64,000 bases of DNA from Posidonia oceanica (taxonomy: Eukaryota > Streptophyta > Magnoliopsida > Alismatales > Posidoniaceae), in NCBI GenBank assembly GCA_037176725.1, contig JAZBRS010000075.1, positions 70,868,001 through 70,932,000 of the forward strand, read 5' to 3'. This document shows, piece by piece, positions 54,761 through 64,000 of this stretch (its first letter is position 1; each line of letters begins with the position of its first letter). The translations under genes and the position numbers were made by a program. Below the pieces are notes generated by a model. The model was not told the DNA's origin, searched no databases, and saw nothing but the letters and a program-made list of their open reading frames with translations.

Positions 54761-55529
54761 AGTGAAGGAGCTCCTTAGCTAGTTCAACCTCACAGCAGTA
54801 GTGGAGGAACCACAAGAAGACATAGAGGAGGAAAGCCAAGTTCGAAAAGCCAATCAGCAATTTGAACGGGAAAATATAGTCTTCAAAGATTTGGAGCTTC
54901 CGCCCCCACATAAGCAAGAGTTGCCGCTTGTCATCACAGTGGGCATCAATGATAATGTGCTACAAGGAGTATTGGTCGACACTGGAGCAAGCCGAAGCCT
55001 CAGTTCTCTCTCCACACTCTGGAGCTTAGGGCTAAATGAGGGTCAGCTAGATAGAACTCCCTTTATGTGCACCGGGTTTGATCAGAAAGAGAAATTGGCA
55101 CTAGGGACAATACCCATGGAAATCATAGTCGGTCCTTTGACCAGTATCACTTCGATGATCATTATGAAGGAGGAAGTCCTGGAGCCATTCATCCTAGGGA
55201 AGTCTTGGCTAGCGGAGGTCGAGGCTGTAGCATCCTCGGTTCATCAAATGCTAAAATTCAAATACCAAGGAGCGGTTGTTAGCATTCCAGCCAATCGACC
55301 GGGGATTCTAAGCACGTTCAAGATGCCAGAGCCACAAATTGCGACCCTTCGGGAAGAGGAGGAGTCACAACGTCTGCCATGGAGAAAATCACCGCTATGG
55401 GATCCCAAGTCGCTGTCGCCACCAGTCTCCCCAATCTTCAGAGCAGCAAGGCCACCATCAAGTCAATTGCCGGCCCTCAGCACTTCAGTACTCCGGAGCA
55501 CTACTACTCCATCATCCCCAATCTTCTAA
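54761..55529 (+). pseudogene. F1-c first aspartic protease (PRO1)
   Basis: An intact stretch with ITVGINDNVLQGVLVDTGAS (Asp codon 54978), SSLSTLWSLGLNE, a flap-like CTGFDQKEKLALGT, and FILGKSWL at 55189-55212: the retropepsin landmarks in order. It resembles PRO2 in the phrase S-L-S-T-x2-x-L-G-x-N-E after the active site. A linker follows and ends at TAA 55527. F1 Gag-Pol thus has a protease not matched in F2. Confidence 0.8.
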
Positions 55530-56690
55530 GTGCCAACAGAGCAGCTAGCTAGGGCCACAAAGCCACCAGAGCTTGGCGGATCTATACGGAGGGAGTCCAT
55601 CTTCGCCTGGTCGCTCAAGAAGGGAGCATCCAAAGGAAATGAGGCTGCTGCGCCCATCACCAGAGGAGGGAGGCTGTCAAATCGAATTGTACCACCAGTA
55701 GAGCAAACAGAGCCGGTCAGACCTGAAGTAGGACCCGGGTCGGCAGAATATGACATCCTAGAGAAATTAAAGAAGACGTAGGCCAGGATCTCGATCTATG
55801 GCCTCATAAATAGCTCAAATCAACACCGGAAAGCTTTGCTAGAAGTGCTAGAGAAGGCCCAAGTTGCCCCAGACATGCCAGCAGAGGAACTCCATATCAT
55901 AGCTATAGCAGCCTTTGTAGAGCCAATCATTACCTGTGCCGATAGCGAGTTGGCACCAATAGAGAGGAGAAAAGCTCCATTGAATGTAACCATTTCTATA
56001 AACAATCACTTAATTTCTGAAGTGCTCATAGATAATGGTGCATCAATGAACATTTGCTCATTGAGTACAATACGAGCCTTGGGCGTGAATGAGGCTTCCT
56101 TAACCCCCAATGATATGACGATTGTCGGGTATGATGATAGCAAAAGAAAAGCGCACGGCAAGTGGACCACAAAGATAGGGATAGGACCAGCTCAGGTTCT
56201 AACCCAACTAATCGTCATAGACATCAATGTCCCATATCAGATCATCCTGGGGAGACAATGGCTGGACAGTTTAAAAGGAGTATCATCTCCTTGGCACCAA
56301 TGCCTGAAATTCCCACACGATGGGAAGATCATCAAGATAGCGGGAGACATATCAGGCCAAGAAGCAGAGGCAAATGTGATATACCTGCCGCACCAGTTCA
56401 GCGTGCGAGAGAAGCTGACCCGTGCCGAGAAAGGTAAGAATGTCGTATCTATGGTCGAGCTAAGGGACAAGTAGGCCAGGCCTAGGCTATTTCACAAGAC
56501 GAAGGAACCCTCCAAAAGCAAAAGACCATCCATGAATGTGGGATGGGAGATCATGAGGAGAATTGGCTACAAGAAAGGCCAGGGCTTAGGCCCAGAAGGA
56601 AAGGGAATGAAGGAGCCAGTGAAGACCTATGACAGAGAAGGAAGGGGAGGACTCGGTTTCGACCAGTTCCCCAACGGAATACCATTATAG
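55530..56690 (+). pseudogene. F1-c second aspartic protease (PRO2) with G-patch
   Basis: Same frame as PRO1. A linker with DILEKLKKT is followed by TAG 55779 (probably CAG), then ARISIYGLI, the segment that precedes the single protease in F2 (ADISIWDLI). PRO2 proper: VTISINNHLISEVLIDNGAS (Asp codon 56031), CSLSTIRALGVNE, IILGRQWL at 56241-56264. TAG 56472 stands for TGG in F1-b. The G-patch is at about 56535-56660 (GWEIMRRIGYKKGQGLG, then REGRGGLGF), then TAG 56688 for CAG. By position and by DNGS-like active site, PRO2 is the orthologue of the F2 protease. Confidence 0.82.
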
Positions 56691-57254
56691 TGGAATCTAC
56701 AAGGACATTTTACCAGTGTAGGGATATTCGACCCGAATTCATCCCCCTGGGAAATATTATTTTGGCGCAATCAACCAAACACACTCTCCAAAGTGCAAAG
56801 GACACAGCCAACGTAAACATTTCCGGCTTATTCCAAACACTTGAATTGCCAGCAGAGCCTCACGAAGGTTAGACTGCAAGGGAGTTGACAGCAGAGGCTC
56901 ACGAAGGCCAGACTGTAGCAGCAAAGCCTCACAATGGTCAGATTGCAAAAGAGTTGCCAGTAGAGCCTCACGAAGGTCAGACTGCAACATCGCTGCCACC
57001 ACTGTTAGGCGCACTGGCCCCTGAACCTCCGGATCGGCCACCTGTTTCTTCTTCTCCCTCTTCTTCCGGCACCGCCGCTTCCAAGCCTCCGCCTCCTCCA
57101 GCTCCGGACATCTCTTCCTCTTTGGAGCAAAGGCTGGGGCAAACTCTACGCAAGTCACAAAGACTCGTAGACAGGGTCCGTCGCCTCACGGTTGATCTCT
57201 CTGAAGGTTTGCAACCTTAGAGACCTGAAGTTGACCCCGATCTAGGGGCCGATC
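56691..57254 (+). pseudogene. F1-c linker between G-patch and RT
   Basis: A proline/serine-rich frame (56885-57220) with four HEGQT/HNGQ repeats, TAG at 56872 and 57218. It is in a different frame from the RT that follows. An AT-rich, pyrimidine-rich stretch with a 3' splice-site-like end (TTTCCTAG, AG at 57402-57403) lies just downstream. Confidence 0.6.
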
Positions 57255-60200
57255 ATGAGCTTCTCGAAGATGATGGGAACGTCAACCCTGACGAGCCCGC
57301 CTAGAGAGGCTCCTACCTCTACTGATGGAGGTAACTCTAGGGGCATCCCCCTAGATGCTGTAAATAAAACTTTTTTTAATTCTGCATTGTTTTCATTTCC
57401 TAGGAATAAAGGTAATTTACTTTCTGTTTTCAATAAGGGAGAGGATCACTATGTTAGTTCTAGCAGCTCGCGGTCAACTTCAACCACCGCTTCCAAAACT
57501 GTGCGCGTGTGTCAATACACGGAGGCATTGCCTCAGGAGTTGGCTACTGCTAACTTGGTCTTCCTAGTAGAAGAATTTGATCGGTTTGGGAAGTGTGTAG
57601 GAATAGAGGCGTATGAGTTGGTTAGCTGCAGTGCTGAGGAAGAAGATCAAGAGGCCGACTCAGACCTCCTTAAGCACCTCATGGACAAATATGATGAGCA
57701 AACCAAGGAAGCTGAAGAAGAGACCGTGGAGGTCAACCTGGGAACCGCCAAAGAGCCAAAACCAGTACTCATAAGTGCAAGCCTGAGCCCAAAAGAGTGG
57801 AAGGAAATGGTCCAAATCTTAAAAGAATTTGTGGATGTGCTGGCCTTCAAGTACGAGGATATGCTTGGACTACAATCAGCCCTAGTGGAACACCTGCTTC
57901 CATTAAACTCTGGAACCAAGCCCGTCAAGCAGAAGCTAAGGCGACTAAGGCCGAAACTCGCCCTCAAAGTCAAAGATGAAATTGACAAGCTCCGCAAAGC
58001 AAAATTCATCAGAGTGGTTGTGTACCCCAGTTGGGTCTCAAATATAGTACCAGTGGCCAAAAAGGATGGGATAGTTCGGGTTTGCATTGACTATCGCAAC
58101 CTCAACGCCGCCTATTGCAAGGATGACTTCCCTTTGCCATATATTGACTTGCTAGTGGAAAATACAGCTGGATTTGAGATGCTATCTTTCATGGATGGTT
58201 TCTCGGGTTACAACCAGATTAGGCTAGCAGAGGAGGACCAAGAGAAGATGTCGTTCATCACACCATGGGGGACATACTGCTACGTAGTCATGCCATTCGG
58301 TCTCAAGAACGCCGGCGCAACATATCAGAGAGCGATGATGGCCATCTTCCACGACAAGATGCACGACTGCATGGAAGTGTATGTTGACGATATCATGGTC
58401 AAGTCAAGAACAAGGGAGGCACACTTTGAGGCGCTAAGGAGGGTACTGAGCAGAGCAAGGCAATATCAGCTGAAAATGAACCCAAAGAAATGTGTATTTG
58501 GGATAACGGCCGAGAAGCTACTGGACTTCATCATCAGCAAAAGAGGAATCGAGGTGGACCCACAGAAGGCCAGAGCAATAGCACAGATGCCTCCGCCCCG
58601 AAACATCGAGGAACTCAGGGGACTTATCAGCCACTTACAGTTCATCAGGAGATTCATCTTACAGCATGCAGATCGATGTAAGCCGTTTTATGAGTTACTG
58701 AAGGGAGGAAGGGAATTCACCTGGGATGAGAAATGTCAGAAAGCTTTTGATGAACTCAAAGCATATCTCATGACTCCCTCAGTCTTGTCAGCGCCTATGT
58801 CAGGGAAGCCCTTACTACTCTATGTGGCAGTCACTGCATCATCAATAAGGGTAGTGCTAGCTCAACATGATGAGGATGGGAAGAAGGAAAAAGCTATCTA
58901 CTATCTGAGTAGAGCTTTCCTGGGTTATGAAGAGAAGTATACAGTCATAGAAAAGCACTGCTTGGCCTTAGTATGGGCATCTCAAAAGTTGAGACAGTAC
59001 TTCCTAGCCCATAAAGTCTGTTACATTGCCAAAATGGACCCAATCAAATATATGTTCGAGAAGCCAGCCCTCTCTGGAAGATTGGCAAGGTGGCAACTCC
59101 TCCTCACTGAATTCGACCTGCAATATGTGTCCCAGAAGGCAGTCAAGGGGCATGCCATTGCAGATCACTTGGCAGAACTACCAATAGAAGATTATCAACC
59201 AGTCCGAACAGACTTCCCCGATGAGGAGATACTGGAAATACAAGCCACCGAGTCTCCCACTCAACAATGGACTCTCTACTTTGATGGAGCACTCAACAGA
59301 CAAGGGGCAGGCATCGGAGTAGCACTTCTCACTCCGGAGGGAGTTCTCATTCCTCGAGCTGTACTGCTAAACTTTGCCGTAAATACCAACAATGTCGCAG
59401 AATACGAGGCCTTAATCCTCAGATTATGCCTAGCACTGGAGCTAGGGGCAAAGCGGTTGAAACTCATCGGAGACTCCCAATTGGTTCTAAGACAAATTCT
59501 GAACAAATATAGAACCCTCAACCCAAGGCTAGAAGAATACAAAGGCATTGCATGCCTCCTATTGACGCGGTTTCAGCAAGTGGTGTACGTCCACACTCTC
59601 CGGAGTCATAACCTACTAGCGGATGCTCTCGCTTCACTGGCTTCCTCAATCGAGTTCCCCATCAATATCCGGAAGCAAACAATAATGGTTCAGCAGCACG
59701 AGATACCTGCCATTGACTCGACTGAGCCATGGGTCGTGGAGCTTAGACAAAAAGCTGGGGAATCAAGGGTAGGCATGTTTGAAGTTTGCTACAACATAGA
59801 GGATGACGGGAACCCATGGTTCTTTGACATCCAGAACTACATTCAAGACGAGATCTTCCCCGACTACGCGACTTCACAGGACAAAGAGGCAGTTCGGAGG
59901 ATGGCTACTAGATACTTCATGAGAGCCGGGGTCCGTTTCAAAAGGTCTTTCAGCAGAATAGAGCTGTGCTGTGTCACATATGAGGAGGTTGAAGTTATCA
60001 TCGGAGAAATGCATGAAGGCATATGTGGAGGACACATCAGTTCTCAATTCATGGCAAAAATGATACTACGCAGAGGGTACTACTGGCCCACAATTGAGGC
60101 AGATTGCGCAAACAAGAAGAGAAGGTGTAGGCAGTGCTAGATCCATGTAGACAGAATACATGCGCCAACATCAGAGTTGAATCCGTCTCAAGCGGTGTGG

Positions 60201-60587
60201 CCTTTCTCTATGTGGGCATTTGATGTCGTGGGACCATTCGACACTGAAAAGCAGAATAGGTTCATCCTCACAGCCATTGAGTACTTCACTAAATGGGCTG
60301 AAGCGGAGACGTTAACTGAAATCAAAGCTTCAAATCTTTGCAAGTTCGTGCGGAAGAATATCCTCTCAAGGTTCGGGATCCCAAAGAAATTGGTAGCAGA
60401 CAATGGTGCAATCTTCATATCCCAAGACTTCAAAAAGCTCTATAAGAAGTTTAAGATCGATTTGCATCATTCATCGCCATATTACCCCCAGGGTAATGGG
60501 CAAGCTGAAGCTACTAATAAAACGCTAATCCGAATTCTTAAGAAAACGGTAGAGGAGCCAAGGGACATGACTGTACAGATAAGCTAA
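57255..60587 (+). pseudogene. pol: F1-c pol: RT, RNase H, archaeal-type RNase H, integrase
   Basis: Long frame 57255-60140, then TAG 60138 (CAG expected within the integrase zinc finger C-x2-C-Q-I-H), continuing in frame to 60587. Numbering from 57255: RT ~265-430 with YVDD 376-379; first RNase H ~515-650 with its leading Asp replaced (LLYVAVTASS); second RNase H with YFDGA (Asp 677), AEYEAL, GDSQLV, LADALA, all catalytic acids kept; integrase HH-CC finger; core acids at codons 60222 (D), 60399 (D), 60507 (E), with 35 residues between the last two. The frame is lost after 60560, before the LWAYRTS segment. The second RNase H places F1 in Tat. Confidence 0.9.
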
Positions 60588-61054
60588 TTAATACATTATG
60601 GGCCTATCGAACCTCCATAAGAACGCCTACGGGCCAAACCTCGTTTGCGCTCACTTATGGTATGGAGATGGTAGTCCCATTTGAGGTCATGGTCCCCTCA
60701 TCCAAGATACAACTCGACAATGAGATAACTGCCGAGGATAAGAGGCAATTATTAAGTCTACAGTTGGATTTGCTAGATGAGAAGCAGTTGCAAGCAGCTG
60801 AGCATGCATGCCTCTACCAAGAACGACTTGCAAGAGCCTATAAGAAGAAAGTAATTGAATGTAAATTCAATATTGGTGAATGGGTGCTTAAAGAAATCCT
60901 TCCTCGCAAGCATGGGAAACTAAGACCAAATTGGGAAGGACTATACTTGGTGGTTGAGGCATATCCTGGCAATGCTTATTGTTTGGCCAGAGAGGATGGC
61001 ACTAGGCTTGAATATCCCTGGAATGCACTACACCTCAAAAGGTACAACCCTTGA
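60588..61054 (+). pseudogene. F1-c integrase C-terminal part, frameshifted
   Basis: Resumes in another frame with LWAYRTSIRTPTG (about 60597), TYGMEMVVPFEV, and a basic C-terminal region ending LHLKRYNP and TGA at 61054. It corresponds to the end of F2 Gag-Pol (LWAYRTSIRTSTG … CYLKKYYQ). Confidence 0.85.
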
Positions 61055-62093
61055 TATGCACATTGAGCAATTAGACTACCCGTGCTTAAGGGCCTACTGC
61101 TGTCGAAGCCTAGGAATCATGCCTTAGCCTCACCCCACAAACACCTTGTGGGAGAAGGAAAGGAAATGGTCCCACACTAAGATAGAGGCAAATCATAAGG
61201 AACCCTCTCCCAGTTCATGAATAACAAGTCCACACACATCCCTCGAGTCAGACGCGTTACCTTAGTACAAATTGGGTAGGCATCTAAGGTCAAAACCTAG
61301 AAGCACAGTAAAGAGAGGAGTGTACCAAATAAAAAGAGTGTCTCGGTTCGTCAAAGAACGAGTATCCATTGACCGAGCACTCAGAAGGGGTGAGACTACT
61401 TGCTAAAGTACACAGAAAAGAAAGCAAAAAAGGGTCAGAAAAGAAGGCAGCAAAGAAGCTGTACATGTGCAAGGAAAAAGAAAGAGAGTGGAAAAGACGG
61501 CAGCAAAGAAGCTGTCCAAGAGTCAAAACTGAAATGCTGGGGAATACTAAGCGCAGTAGGAATCAACCTTGAACTAGGAGGGGTTTAAGCTTCAAATCTT
61601 CAGCCGACATCTTAAGATAGGGCATGGACTTTCCTTCTACCCCCATCCTGCACTGTACACTAAGAGGCAAGGGGCAGAGGCCTAGGTCTAGGGGCAGTTA
61701 GGTGCCAAAGCAAGCCTGAGGTATTTTCTGACTCTAGGATGCACAAGGGACCAAACTGTCAAGGTTTTTCAGCAAGAGGTCCCCAATTTCCCAACTTCCT
61801 GGAGGATTCTTTGTCTCCCATAAAAATAAAAAATCCAAAAAAATGATAAAATCAAAAATCCAAAAAAATGATAAAATAAAAAATCCAAAAAATGATAAAG
61901 TCAAAAATCCAAAAAATGATAAAGTCAAAAATCTAAAAAATGATAAAATAAAAAATCCAAAAATAGTGAGTAGGGTAAAATCTACCCAACCAACATCATC
62001 TCATGAAACTGATAACAAGAAAAGACCAGTGATGTAGAAATCTAGGACATTTTACGACTCCACGTCGTACTCGACCCCTCCTATTCAGGACGA
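61055..62093 (+). other. F1-c 3' UTR, proximal part
   Basis: Aligns from about 61248 with window positions 1-835 of F1-a. A-rich ~22-bp array at 61818-61965. It is interrupted after CTATTCAGGACGA by F1-d; GACGA (62089-62093) is the expected left target duplication. Confidence 0.85.
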
Positions 62094-62906
62094 TGTGGAT
62101 ATGGGGTTTTTGAAAGTGTGAGAGGAAGAAGATGATGAGGGGGGAGGTTTGGGGAAGAAGAGGCTTCTTTTGGCTCCCTCTTGCTCACTCTATCTTCTCT
62201 TTCTCGGGGTCTCCTTTTTGTATCCGACTTTGTCACTCCACGTGTGATGGAATCGGTGTGATCGCCGCTCTCGTTTCGCTTTCGTCGGCTCTCGAGACGC
62301 CGTTGGGGAGATGTAGTGTGGTTGCGTGTTCAGCTACCTTGGGACAACGCCAGCGTTGCCCAAGGATGTCCGTGCTTGGTAAGCTCTTTCTTCCTTCTTC
62401 CTCCTTGTATGACAAACGTTAGCAAAGCAAAACAAACAAAACAATATAAAGATGGATCAATATGTGTAGTAATCTATCCAGAGTTAGTAGAAAAGAAAAT
62501 AAAGAAAGCGTAGTGAGATACGTACCCAAGGGGTTTGATCCCCCCCGGTTGCAACTAAAAGAGATGTATGCCTAGTTAAAAATATATGAACTTGAAATAA
62601 AAATGCTTGATTATACTACAGAGTTAAACATGTAATATCAGAAATAAAAAAAGAAATGAATGAAATAGAGTCTCCTTTGTCTATGCACAAGGTGCAAACT
62701 ATGTTGGCATGAAGCCAACAACGACAAAAGGATCCTCAAGCTTTTTCTAAGACTCTCTTTCTTTCAAAAACTCTCTTCTCTCTTTCAATTCTTAAGGACC
62801 TCATTTCTCTAAGATTTTCAATCTCAAGAGCATGTGAGTTCCAAAAGTTTCTTCACTCCTTTTCTCTCTCAAAATTCCGGCCATGAACCCTATGGGGGTA
62901 CCCTTG

Positions 62907-62914
62907 CTTTTATA
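62907..62914 (-). promoter_or_regulatory. TATA box of the F1-d LTR
   Basis: CTTTTATA on the plus strand, TATAAAAG on the element strand, 64 bp from the nearest dyad module. Confidence 0.75.
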
Positions 62915-62978
62915 GAAGCAAGGGAGGAACAAAAAAGGACACAAATGCCAAGTCAGTAGAGTTTCCTGTTTCAGAAGT

Positions 62979-63291
62979 GTTATACGCTGGAAAACCAGCG
63001 TATAACGTTATAAGCGAGAGAACTCGCGTATAACGACCTCCGAGGCATAATTGCTAGGATCAGAGAAGATTCTCCAATTAAGGAGTCTTTAAGTGTGATT
63101 AAACTCGGCTTTGATGGCTTTGACCAGTCAACAGGTTCCAAAGAAGGCAAAAACATGATTTCTGGATTAGGCCAAATAAGGAAAGTTTTGGCTTACTGGG
63201 TTGCCACGTTGGACGCTGGAAAAGTAGCGGCCAACGTTAGCCGCTGGAGATCCAACGGCCAACGTTGTACGCTGAGAAGCCAGCGGACAAC
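62979..63291 (-). promoter_or_regulatory. Five 28-nt dyad modules in U3 of the F1-d LTR
   Basis: Two abutting modules (62979-63034) and three abutting modules (63208-63291), 173 bp apart, mirroring the other copies. Confidence 0.8.
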
Positions 63292-63500
63292 ACCCTTAAT
63301 CAGTTTGACTTCCAAATTTGGTCAGGACGTGAAGAACACTCAGGTTGCCAACATTTGGGGCTTAGAAAGGTATAGCATTTTGGACTTGAGAGGAACATTT
63401 GGCTCAAGTGAGATTCAGAAATGGGTGAAGGGCTTCTAAGAGTAACCTAATGCAAGAGACTATCCTAACATGAAGGGAGTACCAAAACGGGGTATCTACA

Positions 63501-64000
63501 GATTGCCCCGCCTTGAAGATGGCTTCGGCTTGAAGCTATCTACAAGGTGAGACGATAACCTCGTGTGGCGCTACCTGGGGGTCGTAAATGAAATCCAATG
63601 CCTGCTGCCACCAGACTTGGACAGGACACAAAGAGGGTCGGCTATTGAAACACGGCCAAGGGGATTGCCCAAGGGGAACAAACTAATGACATGCCACGGG
63701 GATGGCTCGTGGGGGTCAAACTAAAGGACGCTGCCGCGGGGATGGCCCACAGGGGTCAAACTAAAAGACATGCCATGGGGATTGCCAATGGGGGTCAAAC
63801 TAAAGGACATGCCACGGGGATTGCACATGGGGGTCAAACTAAAAGACATGATACGGGGATTGCCTGCAGGGGTCAAACTAACAAGATGGATAGCTAATGA
63901 TTCCGACGACCACTCAATGAGAATGCAGTACAATGCGAATGCAGTACAATGCGCTATGCATGGATGCGTGCTGACGGGAATGCAAAAGGGGTCATGATAT
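63501..64000 (-). repeat. F1-d 3' UTR with ~41-bp array
   Basis: Reverse complement of F1-a 3911-4410. About six copies of the GGGGTCAAACTAAAGGACATG-type unit lie at 63660-63890. Confidence 0.85.

Larger units (their letters stand above)
43925..62093 (+). mobile_element. F1-c: Tat-type element, 5' LTR to 3' UTR, interrupted by a solo F2 LTR
   Basis: 5' LTR 43925-45323, leader, gag, solo LTR insertion 48898-54755, PRO1, PRO2, G-patch, linker, RT, two RNase H domains, integrase and 3' UTR up to the F1-d insertion at 62093/62094. It is inserted in F1-b after its YVDD codons; left flank ACGAT (43920-43924). It is the most complete F1 copy here but is not functional: at least ten stops and three frameshifts. 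Confidence 0.9.
62094..63500 (-). repeat. F1-d 3' LTR (1407 bp)
   Basis: On the minus strand it starts TGTAGATACCCCGTTTTGG and ends ATATCCACA. Dyad modules at 62979-63006 (perfect arms GTTATACGCTGG and CCAGCGTATAAC), 63007-63034, and 63208-63235, 63236-63263, 63264-63291. Confidence 0.92.
62094..64000 (-). mobile_element. F1-d: fourth F1 copy, minus strand, 3' end only
   Basis: 3' LTR 62094-63500 and start of the internal 3' UTR (63501-64000) read on the minus strand; the rest lies beyond the window. Polypurine tract at 63501-63514 (reverse of AAGGCGGGGCAATC). Confidence 0.9.

Overview
This is a gene-poor, repeat-packed stretch of a plant nuclear genome. The evidence is Ty3/gypsy LTR retrotransposons of the plant-specific Tat/Ogre type: polyproteins with two RNase H domains in a row, very long LTRs and extra ORFs downstream of pol. 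No host gene, rRNA or tRNA gene was found, and the species cannot be read from the sequence. Almost every base belongs to one of three element families, called here F1, F2 and F3.

Layout: F1-a (1-5760) is the 3' end of an F1 element, with a 4.4-kb 3' UTR built of several different tandem arrays and then a 3' LTR. F3 (5761-9287) is a remnant with a spliced antisense plant-mobile-domain-like pseudogene, a polypurine tract and the first 330 bp of an LTR. F1-b starts with a 5' LTR at 9288. F2 (11028-37560) is a 26.5-kb Ogre-like element nested in the F1-b leader. It has nearly identical 5.8-5.9 kb LTRs, one uninterrupted 2876-aa Gag-Pol frame and a second sense ORF of about 400 aa. F1-b resumes at 37561 with degraded gag, protease and reverse transcriptase, and is cut right after its YVDD codons by the 5' LTR of F1-c (43925 onwards). 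F1-c is interrupted by a reversed solo LTR of F2 (48898-54755, with a perfect CTAAC target duplication) and, in its 3' UTR, by F1-d (62094 to beyond the window end, minus strand).

Inferred order of events: F3 is oldest, then F1-b, then F1-c inside it, then the solo F2 LTR and F1-d inside F1-c. The full F2 copy is young, because its two LTRs differ at only scattered bases plus one array-length change. F1-b and F1-c are dead, and many of their stop codons are CAG, CAA or CGA codons changed by C-to-T.

Two things stand out. (1) F1 carries a dispersed family of 28-29 nt dyad modules (RTT-NN-ACGC, about 10 nt, GCGT-NN-AAC), always in tandem pairs or triples. They occur at five fixed positions in each of the four LTRs, at three leader sites and at three 3' UTR sites, and I saw none in the coding region. 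(2) F1 encodes two consecutive, diverged aspartic protease domains followed by a G-patch, where F2 has a single protease.
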